From: CAZSNT01 sp964607765
Lineage (GTDB): Bacteria > Verrucomicrobiota > Lentisphaeria > Oligosphaerales > JABHEG01
Direction of reading: 5' to 3'
Length of the DNA: 64,000 nt
NCBI GenBank assembly: GCA_964607765.1
Contig: CAZSNT010000028.1
Coordinates: 13,440-77,439 of the forward strand
In this document: positions 17,676 to 27,078 of the stretch, in pieces
How positions within the stretch are numbered: the first letter of the stretch is position 1
Layout: each line of letters starts with the position of its first letter
Notes under the pieces: generated by a model
The model's input: the letters and a program-made list of their open reading frames with translations, nothing else
Told to the model about the DNA's origin: nothing
Database searches by the model: none
Translations under genes and position numbers: made by a program

Positions 17676-20447
17676 ATGTCGTCATCCTGCGTACTTCGTT
17701 GTCTCTTTGCCTGCGTTGTTTTTGCTCTGTCCGGGCGTGCGTCGCTGCACGCTGCACCGGCGCTGGTGTGGCTGACACTCGATTCGGGCAAGATCGGCTC
17801 GGGCGTGTCCATCACCGGCTCGGTCCGCTGTGAACCTGCAGGGGCTGTGACGCTCCAACCGTGGCTGCACGACCAGGCGGATGCCGTTGCGGGCCGCTCG
17901 TTCACGCTGGTGAGCGAGTTGACGAAAGAGGCCGCGGCTGAGGCGAAGAAGGGCCGCGCATACCAGCCGGCTCTGCCGAAAGGCCTCCTGGTCAGCGCAG
18001 ACGTGGCGCCCGGTGCTTCCCTGCACATCGAGACCAGCATCGGCAGCGTGGCTTTGCGCCTGGCGGATTTGGCGGAGCAGCGGATGGTCCACGCCTGCGA
18101 CGGCAGGCTCCGGTTGTGCCTGCTGCCCAGTGCTCGGCGTCTGACGGGCGCAGACGGTGAGCAGGAGTACCCCTCGGTGGCACTGTTGCCGGATGGCGGG
18201 ACAGTGGTGACCTACGTGGAGTGGGACGGCGCCACGGATCGCGTCGTCCTGCGCCGGGGCGACAAGATGCAGGTCATCGCGGACGACGGCAGTGATATGC
18301 TGGACCCGCGTTGCGCCGTAGACGCGAGCGGCGAGCCGGTCGTGGTCTGGACAGCGGGGCGCGACGGCGTCTGGGATCTGTGGCTGTGGCGGGCGGGGAA
18401 GACGACGCAATTGACCAACAGCGTGACGAACGAGTTCTGGCCCCGGCTTGCCAGGTCCCGGGACGGGCAGCTGTGGCTTGCCTGGCAGCGTGTGGCAGAC
18501 AACGCACACTACGAGGTGATGCTCGCGGCGCTCACGGCGTCGGGGCTCGGACAGCCGATCAACGTCAGCGAGCACGCGGCGGACGATTGGGAGCCCGCGG
18601 TCTGTGCCACGGCGGACGGGCGTGTGGTGGTGGCGTGGGACACGTACCGGAACGGCAGCTACGACGTGTACCTGCGCCGGTTCACGATTGCCGGGCCTGG
18701 CCTGTGCGAGGCGACCGGCGGGCCGCTGCCCGTGGCAGCTACGTTGCGCCGGGAAGCGCACGCGAGCGTGGCCGCAGACGGGGCGGGGCGCATTTGGGTG
18801 GCATGGGACAGCAGTGTGGCGGATTGGGGCAAGCACCCGAAGCGCGCGTCGCTTCACTCCGATCGCCGGTCGCATGTCGCGTGCCTTGCCGGCACGGAAC
18901 TGCTGGAGCCGGAGGCGGCGTTGATGCTGGCTGTACCCAAGCCGATCCGGCCGTGCGTGGAGTATCCGCATGTTGCCGTGGACGGTGCGGGCCGAGTGTG
19001 GGTACTGTTCCGTGTTCAAAACCGCGTTCAGCCCGTCTGGCTCGCCCCGAAAGGCCGTGCGCAGCGCTACGGGATGTGGCACGAGTTCGCCATGTGTCTG
19101 ACTTCGGCAGGGTGGAGCGAGCCGCGTCTTCTCGGCTACAGCAACGGCCGGCAGGACATTCGGCCGGCAACCGCAGTGGGCGCGGACGGCGCTTTGATTG
19201 CGGTCTACGCTGCCGACGGGCGCACCCGACGCTTCCCCTACATGCCCGTGGACTACGACGTGGCCACGGCCGTGCTCCGGGCGCCGGTATCGATGACCGG
19301 ACAGCCCAAACTCGTGCCGGCTCCCAAACTGGGCGTTGTGACACCGGCGCCACCCGACACCGAACTGGCTCCGCTGCCCCGTGACTGGCGCGTTGCGGGG
19401 CGCTCGTACCGCATGCTGCTCGGCGACACGCACCGTCACACCGACATCAGCCGCTGCGCAAACGGGCGCGACGGGTCGCTGCAGGACGCCTACCGCTACG
19501 CATTGAACACCTGCGAGCTGGACTGGCTCGCCATCAGCGACCATGATCAGGACATTCTCAAACACCGCCACGACCGTGAGCAGCGGCCCAGGCAGCACTA
19601 TGATTGGTGGCGCTCGCAGAAATACTGCGATCTGTACTCGATCCCGGGCCGGTTCGTGGCAGTCTACGGGTACGAACACGGCGGCAGCTACTCCAGCCGC
19701 GGCGGACACAAGAACGTCCTCTACGCGCGACGCGGTCTGCCGGTCTACGAGGAGAACGCGCCGGAGGAACTCTTCACGGTCCTGGCGAACTCGGGCGCGA
19801 TCGCCATCCCGCACCAATTGAGTGACGGCGCCTCGCGCATGGACTGGGACAAGTGGAACGCGGACTATGAGCGGGTTGCCGAGATCTTCCAGGCGCGCGG
19901 CAGCTACGAATACCAGGGCTGCCCGCGCGAGGCACGTGTCCACACGGAAGGGGGCATGCTCTGGGATGCGTTGGCCAAGGGGATCCGGATCGGCATCATA
20001 GCGTCCAGCGACCACGGTCAGACACATCAGGCGCGGGCCGGCGTGTTCGTCGAAAGCCCCGGCCGTGCCGGGGAGGCCGCGCGGCGACAGGAGCTCACAC
20101 GCGAGAACATCCTGAACGCGCTCAAGGCGCGACGTACGTTCGGAGCAACGACGGCGATCTCCATGCAGGTGCAGATGGACGGCCATGCCATGGGCGAAAA
20201 GTTCACCGTACGCACCGCACCGACGCTGACCGCCGCCATCGCCGCGAACGCCCCGATCCGACAGCTCGATGTGATCCGCAACAACGAGTTCGTTTTCGTT
20301 ACACAGCCCGGCAGCAACGCCGCCGAAATCACGTTCACAGACGCTGATCTTGAACCGGGTCAGGAAGCCTACTACTACCTGCGCGCCCTTATCGGCCCGA
20401 ACGACGTTGCCTGGACCTCCCCGTTCTGGGTTGCGCGGGAAAGGTAG
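17676..20447 (+). CDS. Exported beta-propeller protein with PHP/DUF3604-like domain
   Basis: A 923-residue protein with a signal peptide (MSSSCVLRCLFACVVFALSGRASLHA). Residues ~160-540 form repeated blades of the type DASGEPVVVWTAGRDGVWDLWLW, an exported propeller. Residues ~580-880 resemble the PHP/DUF3604 metal-dependent phosphoesterase-like fold: GDTHRHTD gives the HxH pair H586/H588, LAISDHDQD gives D622-D624, and further on lie HGGSYSSRGGHKN and SSDHGQTHQ. A final ~100 residues look like a beta-sandwich. The start has GAGGAGCGAGGAAC ahead of it. Function unknown; the metal ligands suggest a hydrolase. Confidence 0.8.
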   Translation: MSSSCVLRCLFACVVFALSGRASLHAAPALVWLTLDSGKIGSGVSITGSVRCEPAGAVTLQPWLHDQADAVAGRSFTLVSELTKEAAAEAKKGRAYQPALPKGLLVSADVAPGASLHIETSIGSVALRLADLAEQRMVHACDGRLRLCLLPSARRLTGADGEQEYPSVALLPDGGTVVTYVEWDGATDRVVLRRGDKMQVIADDGSDMLDPRCAVDASGEPVVVWTAGRDGVWDLWLWRAGKTTQLTNSVTNEFWPRLARSRDGQLWLAWQRVADNAHYEVMLAALTASGLGQPINVSEHAADDWEPAVCATADGRVVVAWDTYRNGSYDVYLRRFTIAGPGLCEATGGPLPVAATLRREAHASVAADGAGRIWVAWDSSVADWGKHPKRASLHSDRRSHVACLAGTELLEPEAALMLAVPKPIRPCVEYPHVAVDGAGRVWVLFRVQNRVQPVWLAPKGRAQRYGMWHEFAMCLTSAGWSEPRLLGYSNGRQDIRPATAVGADGALIAVYAADGRTRRFPYMPVDYDVATAVLRAPVSMTGQPKLVPAPKLGVVTPAPPDTELAPLPRDWRVAGRSYRMLLGDTHRHTDISRCANGRDGSLQDAYRYALNTCELDWLAISDHDQDILKHRHDREQRPRQHYDWWRSQKYCDLYSIPGRFVAVYGYEHGGSYSSRGGHKNVLYARRGLPVYEENAPEELFTVLANSGAIAIPHQLSDGASRMDWDKWNADYERVAEIFQARGSYEYQGCPREARVHTEGGMLWDALAKGIRIGIIASSDHGQTHQARAGVFVESPGRAGEAARRQELTRENILNALKARRTFGATTAISMQVQMDGHAMGEKFTVRTAPTLTAAIAANAPIRQLDVIRNNEFVFVTQPGSNAAEITFTDADLEPGQEAYYYLRALIGPNDVAWTSPFWVARER

Positions 20448-20555
20448 GACCGACGAGTCACCCTCTGTTCTGGCGAGACGGGGCGGGCGCGTTACTTTTT
20501 CATCGTCCCACGGATATGCTGAAACCTGCACACTGCCGGGAGCATCACCACTGCC

Positions 20556-23222
20556 ATGAAACTCCGACATCTTCTGATGACTGCTGCCGCCGCCGCGACT
20601 GTTGCCACTGCTGACGTTCTCCTCCACGTCGCGCCTACGGGCAGGGACCGCAATCCCGGGACTGCGGCCGCGCCTCTCGGCACGCTTGCCGGGGCGCGAG
20701 ACCGGGCGCGGATCCTCAAGCGCGACGGCAGGCCGGTCACCGTTCAGTTCGCGGCCGGTACGTACCGATTCGACGCGGCGGTCGCGTTCAGTGACGCGGA
20801 TTCCGGCACGGCCGACGCGCGAGTGACTTACCGGGCTGTGCCGGGCGGCAAGGTGCGGCTGACGGGTGGACGTTCCGTGACGGGCTGGCAACCGGTCACG
20901 GATGCGCAGGTGCTGGCGCGCCTGGCCGAATCGGCGCGCGGCCAGGTCAGGGTCGCGGATCTTCGGGGGCAGGGCATCGACGACCTGGGCAGACTCGCCG
21001 TTCGCGGCTTTGCCATGGGCAGTCCGCCGGCGGAAGCAGAGCTGTTCTACAACGAGACGCCCATGGCGTTGGCACGCTGGCCGAACAGCGGGTTCCGCGG
21101 CATTCGCGGCAAGCACGGCAACCAGCGGGTCGAAGTCGACACGGATCGGGTATCGCGCTGGGCGGCGGAGAGTGATCCGTGGGTGTTCGCCTACTGGCAC
21201 CATGACTGGGCCGACGTCTACGAGCCGATCGTGGGGCTCGACGCGGCGAAGCGTATCCTCGTGCGATCGCCGAAAGTGACGCCGAAGTACGGCATCACGC
21301 GCGGCCGCGCCCGCTGGTATGCGTTGAACCTGCTCAGCGAGTTGGACCTGCCGGGCGAGTACTACATCGACCGCGCTGACGGTCTGCTCTACTTCTGGCC
21401 GCCGGAGCCTGACGGGGCAGCGGTCGTGTCCGTTGCAGACGGCTTGATTCAGGCGGAAAACCTGTCGCACGTGACTTTCCGCGGCTTCGTGTTCGAGGCC
21501 TGCCGGGCCACGGCGGTCCGGATCAAAGGCGGCACAGCCTGCCGCATCGAGGGTTGCGAACTCCGCAACATCGGGCATCGCGCGGTGAGCGTGACAGGCG
21601 GCACGCAGCACGAAGTCTACGGCTGCGACGTCTACCACTGCGGCGAGGGGGGGATAGGGATGAGCGGCGGCGATCGCGCGACATTGACGCGTGGCGGCCA
21701 CAATGCAGAGAACAACCACGTGCATCACTACTCGCGCCGCGCCCGCACCTACAAGACGGGCGTCAGTGTCTCGGGCTGCGGCAACCGCATCGCGCACAAC
21801 CTCGTGCATCACGGCCCGCACATGGCGCTGTCGGCCGGCGGAAACGACCACATTGTGGAGTACAACGAGATCCACAACGCGGTGTACGAGAGTGGCGATG
21901 CCGGTGCCTACTACGTGGGCCGGGACTGGACGCAGCGCGGCAATATCCTGCGCTACAACTACTGGCACCAGATCGTGGGCGCGACCGGACACGGCGGCAT
22001 GACCATCTACCTGGACGACCAGCACTGCGGCCACACCATCCACGGCAACCTGTTCGAGCGCTGTTCGCGTGCCGTGTTCATTGGCGGCGGCGACGATAAC
22101 ATCGTGACCAATAACGTGTTCGTCGATTGCTGGAAAGCCGCGCACATGGACAACCGCGGCATGGGCTGGCAGAAGAAGGCGACCGATGACCCGAACGGGC
22201 AGTTGCGGACGCGACTGCGTGCCATGCCGATCAACAGCGAGCTGTGGCGCGGCCGGTACCCGACACTGCCCGGGATCCTGGACGACGATCCGAACGTGCC
22301 GAAACGGAATGTGTTCAGGAGCAATGTCAGCGCGGGCGGGCTCTGGGACGACATCCACAAAGGCACGCGCCAGTACCAGATCGTGGAGAGAAATCTGGTG
22401 TTCGACCAGGACAAGGCCTGGATTACGCTCACGAAAGACGCGACTGGTCGCCCGGTCGCGCTCGAATTCAAGGACCCGGCCGCAGTCGCCGGGATCGGGT
22501 TCAGACCGCTGCCGCTGGCGAAGATGGGTGTTTACGCGGATGCGCGGCGTGCGAGTTGGCCGGTCGAACACCAGGTCGACCCGATCAAGCTGCCCGAGCC
22601 GTCGAAGCCCAAGCCATTGGCGAACCTGCCCGCGAACCCGACGTACCGCGTTGCGCGGTCCCCGGCGTCGGTGGCGGTCGACGGGACACTGACTGCGACC
22701 GAGTGGGAGGACCTGGACGACGCGCGCGCCATGGTGCTCAGCGCACACTACGACGGGACGTTGGTGAAAGCGCCCGCGAAAGGGTGGTTGACGCACGACG
22801 GCACAGCGCTGCGCATTGCCATGACCACGCCGCTGCCGACGAAGCGGAATCTCGGCACGACGTGGGGTGGCTGCGACGCGGTTGAGCTCGCGTTCCGCGC
22901 TGCGGACGGGCCGAACGCCGACACGCTCGTGCTGCGCGGCTTCACGACCGGTAAGTGGCAGACCACACCGGACGCCGGGGCGGGCGCGACAGCGCTCGCA
23001 AAGCTCGAACAGGGCGTGCAGTACGCGGCGCGCGTTGCCGGTGACCGGTGGAGCGCGGAGTGGGTGATTCCCCTCGCGTCACTGGGTGTCGTGCCCGGCG
23101 ACCGACTGCGATTCAACCTGACCGTGCGCCGCACCGGCGACGACCTGTGGGTGATGTGGCGCCCCACGCGCGGCGACAGCTTCAAAGTCGAGCGCGTCGG
23201 CACGCTGGAGCTCGTGCAGTGA
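20556..23222 (+). CDS. Exported right-handed parallel beta-helix protein with C-terminal sugar-binding-like domain
   Basis: An 888-residue protein. A signal peptide (MKLRHLLMTAAAAATVATA) is followed by the HVAPTGRDRNPGTAAAPLGTL entry of DUF1565-like beta-helix proteins. Residues ~300-560 show short repeats of buried hydrophobics and Asn/His/Gly turns (IEGCELRNIGHRAVSVTGG, NRIAHNLVHHGPHMA, HIVEYNEIHN) typical of pectate-lyase-like helices. Residues ~690-888 look like a CBM9-type domain (VAVDGTLTATEWED, DRWSAEWVIPLASLG). Such proteins include polysaccharide lyases and hydrolases; no catalytic residues can be assigned. The stop lies 10 bases before the next sulfatase. A shorter paralogue is at 61591-63795. 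Confidence 0.85.
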   Translation: MKLRHLLMTAAAAATVATADVLLHVAPTGRDRNPGTAAAPLGTLAGARDRARILKRDGRPVTVQFAAGTYRFDAAVAFSDADSGTADARVTYRAVPGGKVRLTGGRSVTGWQPVTDAQVLARLAESARGQVRVADLRGQGIDDLGRLAVRGFAMGSPPAEAELFYNETPMALARWPNSGFRGIRGKHGNQRVEVDTDRVSRWAAESDPWVFAYWHHDWADVYEPIVGLDAAKRILVRSPKVTPKYGITRGRARWYALNLLSELDLPGEYYIDRADGLLYFWPPEPDGAAVVSVADGLIQAENLSHVTFRGFVFEACRATAVRIKGGTACRIEGCELRNIGHRAVSVTGGTQHEVYGCDVYHCGEGGIGMSGGDRATLTRGGHNAENNHVHHYSRRARTYKTGVSVSGCGNRIAHNLVHHGPHMALSAGGNDHIVEYNEIHNAVYESGDAGAYYVGRDWTQRGNILRYNYWHQIVGATGHGGMTIYLDDQHCGHTIHGNLFERCSRAVFIGGGDDNIVTNNVFVDCWKAAHMDNRGMGWQKKATDDPNGQLRTRLRAMPINSELWRGRYPTLPGILDDDPNVPKRNVFRSNVSAGGLWDDIHKGTRQYQIVERNLVFDQDKAWITLTKDATGRPVALEFKDPAAVAGIGFRPLPLAKMGVYADARRASWPVEHQVDPIKLPEPSKPKPLANLPANPTYRVARSPASVAVDGTLTATEWEDLDDARAMVLSAHYDGTLVKAPAKGWLTHDGTALRIAMTTPLPTKRNLGTTWGGCDAVELAFRAADGPNADTLVLRGFTTGKWQTTPDAGAGATALAKLEQGVQYAARVAGDRWSAEWVIPLASLGVVPGDRLRFNLTVRRTGDDLWVMWRPTRGDSFKVERVGTLELVQ

Positions 23223-23232
23223 GGAGACGACC

Positions 23233-24597
23233 TTGAGCGACCCGACACCCCCTAACATCCTGTTTGTCCTGGCCGATCAGATGCGACGCGACGAGGTCAC
23301 GCCCCGGACCATGCCGAACCTGACGCGGCTGGCACGGCGCGGGATCGCGTTCACCAATGCATACTGTGCCGCCACGCTCTGTCAGCCGTCGCGCAACTCG
23401 ATCGTCACGGGCCGCTACCCCACTCAGCACGGCGTCTGCGGGAACATGAACGAACCGATCGGCGCCGCCGCGCGGGCGGACACGTACCCGCGGCGTCTGC
23501 AGGCCGCCGGTTACCACACCGCCATGATCGGCAAGCATCATTACATCGATCGCTTCAATGTGGGCATGGATGTCCGCACGGATACCGAGGCGCTGCGTGA
23601 GTACGGGTACGACGACGTGTGGCAGGCGTTGGACATCAACGAGCACTGCCACAACGACAGCGATTACACGCAGTGGCTGGTGGACCAGGGCCTGCTGGAC
23701 ACGTACCGGGAGGAGTACGGCCAGACGATGTACGAGGCACTGGCGCCCGACGCGACCGTAGACGGCCGGATCCTGGCGCAGGCCAAGGCGTACCTGGAGG
23801 CGTACGACCAACAGAAGCCGCTGCTGCTGGCCGTGGGTGTGGTCGGACCGCACCCGCCGTACTGGGCGCCCGCACCCTACCGCGAAATGTTCCGGCCCGA
23901 CGACATGCCGGCTCCGAAGCAGGCGACCGGGCCCGGTGCAATCCGGGCCTGGCAGAGAAAGCGCGCCCGCAAGGCGGGCATGGTACGATTGATAGACGAC
24001 GGACTGGGGCGGCTCCTCGACGTACTCGATGCAAAGGGCATGTCGGACAACACGCTGATCGTGTTCACCGCGGACCACGGCGACATGATGGGCGACCACG
24101 GCGAAGGCGACAAGCGGTTCTTCTACGAGGAGTCGGTCGGCGTGCCGTTGGTCATGGCGGGAGCCGGTGTTCCAGTGGATGAGCGCGAGCCGCTCGGGCC
24201 GTGCCGGGCGCTGGTGAGCGGCGTTGATCTGTACCAGACTTTTCTGCACGCCGCGGGAGCCAGGTCGGCTCACGATGATGCGGGCCGGGTTGGGTTGAGC
24301 CTGCTGGATGTTGCCGCTGACCGATGCGTGCTGCGGGACGCCGTTGTCAGCGAGCTCGGGACGAGCACCATGATCCGGGACGCTAACTGGAAGCTGGTCT
24401 ACGACCCGGAGGAGGGCGGGGTCATTCAGCTGTTCAACCTGCGGACCGATCCGCAGGAGCTGCGGAATCTGGCCGGTGAGCCCGGCCATGGCGATGTCGA
24501 AGCCCGACTCGTGTCCCGGCTGCTGGACCACTCGGTGCGTCAGAGCCGGTTCACGCATACCAAGGAGCGCAAGCGCGTTCAGCGTGTCCGGGTCTGA
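23233..24597 (+). CDS. Sulfatase, cytoplasmic type
   Basis: A 454-residue type I sulfatase beginning at a TTG codon preceded by GAGGAG, 10 bases after the beta-helix gene, so the two are almost certainly one operon. The N terminus MSDPTPPNILFVLADQMRRD has the metal-binding D15 and no signal peptide. The formylglycine motif is TLCQPSRNSIVTG with C50 (CxPSR). Other family marks are MIGKHHYI and FTADHGDMMGDHG. Probably active inside the cell on imported sulfated oligosaccharide. Substrate unknown. Confidence 0.93.
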   Translation: MSDPTPPNILFVLADQMRRDEVTPRTMPNLTRLARRGIAFTNAYCAATLCQPSRNSIVTGRYPTQHGVCGNMNEPIGAAARADTYPRRLQAAGYHTAMIGKHHYIDRFNVGMDVRTDTEALREYGYDDVWQALDINEHCHNDSDYTQWLVDQGLLDTYREEYGQTMYEALAPDATVDGRILAQAKAYLEAYDQQKPLLLAVGVVGPHPPYWAPAPYREMFRPDDMPAPKQATGPGAIRAWQRKRARKAGMVRLIDDGLGRLLDVLDAKGMSDNTLIVFTADHGDMMGDHGEGDKRFFYEESVGVPLVMAGAGVPVDEREPLGPCRALVSGVDLYQTFLHAAGARSAHDDAGRVGLSLLDVAADRCVLRDAVVSELGTSTMIRDANWKLVYDPEEGGVIQLFNLRTDPQELRNLAGEPGHGDVEARLVSRLLDHSVRQSRFTHTKERKRVQRVRV

Positions 24598-24628
24598 GCC
24601 CGAATCGATTGCAGTCGACTTGGGGATC

Positions 24629-24694
24629 GGGCACGGGCATGGGCATGGGCATGGGTACGGGCATGGGCACGGGCATGGGCACGGGCACGGGCAT
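24629..24694 (+). repeat. Hexanucleotide repeat GGGCAT/GGGCAC, 11 units
   Basis: Eleven consecutive six-base units, mostly GGGCAT or GGGCAC with one GGGTAC, lie between the sulfatase stop and the sialidase start. The tract ends 22 bases before the chosen ATG. In frame it would encode Gly-Thr/Gly-Met repeats, so an upstream start would add such a tail, but the real start is more likely at 24717. Unit-number change would alter leader length without shifting frame. Confidence 0.9.
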
Positions 24695-24716
24695 GGGCGG
24701 AACGGAGAGACTCACC

Positions 24717-26489
24717 ATGGATTCACGGAACTTCGCGAACGGCACCGAGATCCCGTCCGAGGGGTACTGCGATCAACCGTACATGCTCGAGACAGACGAC
24801 GGGGCGTGGTTGTGCGTCATGACGACGGGCGCAGGGCACGAAGGGCAGTCCGGCCAACACGTGATCACACTCCGCAGCACGGACCGGGGCCGCACGTGGC
24901 AGGACAAGGCAGACGTCGAGCCGGCGACTGGCCCGGAAGCGTCCTGGGCCGTGCTGCTCAAGACGCCGTTCGGCCGCATCTACTGTTTCTACACTTACAA
25001 TGGCGCGAACTTGCGTGAAGTGCGGCGGACCCCCGGTGCCGGGACAACGAAGCGTGTGGACACGCTCGGGGACTACGTGCTCAAGTACAGCGACGATCAT
25101 GGGCGAAGCTGGTCGGCTGAACGCTACACCATCCCGGTGCGCGCGTTCGAATGCGATCTGGAGAACCCGTACGGCGGCGAGGTCCGCTTCTTCTGGAACG
25201 TGGGCCGTCCCTTCGTGCGGGACAAGCGGGCGTACGTGCCGCTGCACAAAGTGGGGCAGTTCGGGGAGGGTTTCATGGCGCGCTCGGAGGGGGCATTCGT
25301 GGTGTCTGATAACCTGTTGACCGAGCGTGACCCGGCACAGCTGAACTGGCTGACGTTGCCGGACGGCCAGGTCGGGCTGCGGCCGCCGGCGGGCGCGAGC
25401 GGGCGTGTCGCGGACGAGCAGCACACGGTCGTGCTCGAAGATGGGGCGCTGTATTGCACGTATCGCGGTATCGAAGGGTATGCGATGGCCTCCTACAGCC
25501 GCGACGGCGGGCACACCTGGGAGGCGCCGCACTTTGCGGAGTTCGCACCGGGCGGTCGCCGCATCAAGAATCCGCGCGCGTGCCCGGCGATGTGGAAGCT
25601 TGGTCCGGGCCGGTACTTGCGCTGGTTCCATCTGAACAGCACCAGGACCTACAACAACGGGCCGAACGCGGGGAGCCGCAACATCGTGTGGTTGAGCGGC
25701 GGGGTTGAGGAGGCCGGTGCCATCCGCTGGTCGCAGCCTGAGATCGGCGTCTATGTGGACGGGCAACTCGCGGGGGCCAGCTACCCGGACCTGGTCGAGG
25801 AAGACGGACAATACACGTTGACTGCCACCCAGAAGACCGAGGCGCGCGTCTGGCAGCTTGATCCGACGTTGCTCGAGGACCTGTTCCGCCAGCACGAAGT
25901 CCGCGACGTGACCGCGGACGGGTTGGCTCTGGCCCTGGCCGAGGCCGAGTGTGGCAGCGGCACAGCGCACGCCGCCCCCGCCATTCCTGCGCTTGCAGGC
26001 GCAATCCGGAGCCAGACGTTGCCCCTGGACGGGCGCGGCGGGCTGACTTTGGACTTCGTCGTGCGCTTGGCTGATCTTGAGCCGGGGCAGGTGCTGGCGG
26101 ACACACGCAGTCCGGCCGGCATCGGCTACGCCGTGACCACCAGCGACCGCGGCACGCTGCGTTTCGAAATGTGCGACGGCTGGAACGGCGCGTTCTGGGA
26201 CTGCGATGCCGGCATCGTCAGAGCCAACACGGAGCACCACGTGACGATCATCGTCGACGGCGGCCCGAAGGCCATTCTGTTCGTGGTGGACGGCGTGTTG
26301 CGCGACGGTGGGGAGGAGCGGGACCTGGGCTTCGGCCGTTTCAATGCAACAGTCAAAGACATCAGCGGCGGCCCGGACCTGCGCGTGGCTCCCGCACTGC
26401 ACGGCACGCTCCGGCGGCTGCGTGTCTACGCCCGCGCGCTGCGAGTCACCGAAGCCATCGGGAACTGGCGCGCCGACGGCGGCCGGTGA
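24717..26489 (+). CDS. Sialidase/BNR-repeat protein with C-terminal LamG-like domain
   Basis: A 590-residue protein. The ATG at 24717, preceded by GGAGAGA, avoids translating the hexamer repeat; an ORF start at 24609 would. Residues ~1-390 form a six-blade sialidase-like propeller with Asp-boxes STDRGRTW, SDDHGRSW and SRDGGHTW. Residues ~430-590 look like a LamG/concanavalin-type sandwich (LTLDFVVRL, GTLRRLRVYARAL). No signal peptide is seen. The fold is secure; whether it cleaves sialic acid or another glycoside is not, since the Arg triad cannot be verified by eye. It follows the sulfatase by 119 bases and was probably transcribed with it. Confidence 0.82.
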   Translation: MDSRNFANGTEIPSEGYCDQPYMLETDDGAWLCVMTTGAGHEGQSGQHVITLRSTDRGRTWQDKADVEPATGPEASWAVLLKTPFGRIYCFYTYNGANLREVRRTPGAGTTKRVDTLGDYVLKYSDDHGRSWSAERYTIPVRAFECDLENPYGGEVRFFWNVGRPFVRDKRAYVPLHKVGQFGEGFMARSEGAFVVSDNLLTERDPAQLNWLTLPDGQVGLRPPAGASGRVADEQHTVVLEDGALYCTYRGIEGYAMASYSRDGGHTWEAPHFAEFAPGGRRIKNPRACPAMWKLGPGRYLRWFHLNSTRTYNNGPNAGSRNIVWLSGGVEEAGAIRWSQPEIGVYVDGQLAGASYPDLVEEDGQYTLTATQKTEARVWQLDPTLLEDLFRQHEVRDVTADGLALALAEAECGSGTAHAAPAIPALAGAIRSQTLPLDGRGGLTLDFVVRLADLEPGQVLADTRSPAGIGYAVTTSDRGTLRFEMCDGWNGAFWDCDAGIVRANTEHHVTIIVDGGPKAILFVVDGVLRDGGEERDLGFGRFNATVKDISGGPDLRVAPALHGTLRRLRVYARALRVTEAIGNWRADGGR

Positions 26490-26551
26490 TGTGACCAACG
26501 TTGTCTGCTGTCCTCCGCCGCAGGTGACTCTCTCAGAGTAGGATCCTCGAG

Positions 26552-26830
26552 GCCGAACTGGCGGCTTTGCTGGGACCGCCGAGCACCAGCTCGGCTTTGT
26601 GTTCACATGCCGTGCGCTCCCGGATGCCGAGCTGGCGGCTTTGCTGGGACCGCCGAGCACCAGCTCGGCTTTGTGTTCACATGCCGNNNNNNNNNNNNNN
26701 NNNNNNNNNNNNNNNNNNNNNNNNNNNNNNNNNNNNNNNNNNNNNNNNNNNNNNNNNNNNNNNNNNNNNNNNNNNNNNNNNNNNNNTGCGCTCCCGGATG
26801 CCGAGCTGGTGCTCGGCGGTCCCAGGCCGG
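26552..26830. repeat. 74-bp tandem repeat array spanning an assembly gap
   Basis: Copies begin near 26552 and 26626 (a fixed sequence, GAGCACCAGC, recurs at 26581 and 26655, giving a 74-base period). A partial copy follows the N gap from 26787. Each unit has a dyad with CCGAGCTGG and CCAGCTCGG arms and inner GGCGG/CCGCC. The 100 Ns at 26687-26786 lie inside the array, so the true copy number is unknown. Between 26490 and 27078 there is otherwise no supportable gene. Confidence 0.85.
26687..26786. other. Assembly gap, 100 N
   Basis: A run of exactly 100 N, the conventional placeholder for a gap of unknown length. It interrupts the 74-bp tandem array. Reading frames that run through it are artefacts. 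Confidence 0.98.
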
Positions 26831-26937
26831 CCTTCCCGTTGGCCTCTGGGCCTCCCCCTAGCGTTCCTGCCCCAGCCCCTGCGATGCGGCGGGCAGTGCC
26901 ATTGCCCACCGCTCCCCCAATCACTGGCGCTCATCGA

Positions 26938-26968
26938 ATCCTAACATGCCTCTCACAGATCCTAACAT
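26938..26968 (+). promoter_or_regulatory. Direct repeats upstream of porin, possible activator site
   Basis: ATCCTAACAT occurs at 26938-26947 and again at 26959-26968, exactly 21 bases apart (two helix turns), 110 bases before the porin start. A weak -10-like TAAACT follows at 26999-27004 with no good -35. This is the geometry expected of a site for a dimeric response-regulator-type activator. Not tested. Confidence 0.4.
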
Positions 26969-27078
26969 CCGGTCAATCGGCGGCTCACCGAGCGGGACTA
27001 AACTCACCACAATGTCGTGATGACGTCCGGATTGGAGTTGGCGAGGTCGCCACAGGAAATGTAAGGAGATGGAACGCT

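Noticed and set aside
17682..22796. 1,704-codon open frame on the minus strand
   Set aside because: It lies entirely opposite two well-supported genes, has Arg/Val/His-rich composition typical of antisense reading in GC-rich DNA, and shows no domain.
26552..26830. CRISPR array
   Set aside because: Tandem 74-bp units without unique spacers.
24723..26924. 733-codon minus frame crossing the first N gap
   Set aside because: Antisense to the sialidase and running through Ns; no motif and no start context.
26599..27078. Long upstream extension of the porin frame through the N gap
   Set aside because: Ns and repeat sequence would be translated; a proper signal peptide and AAGGAG site occur at 27079.
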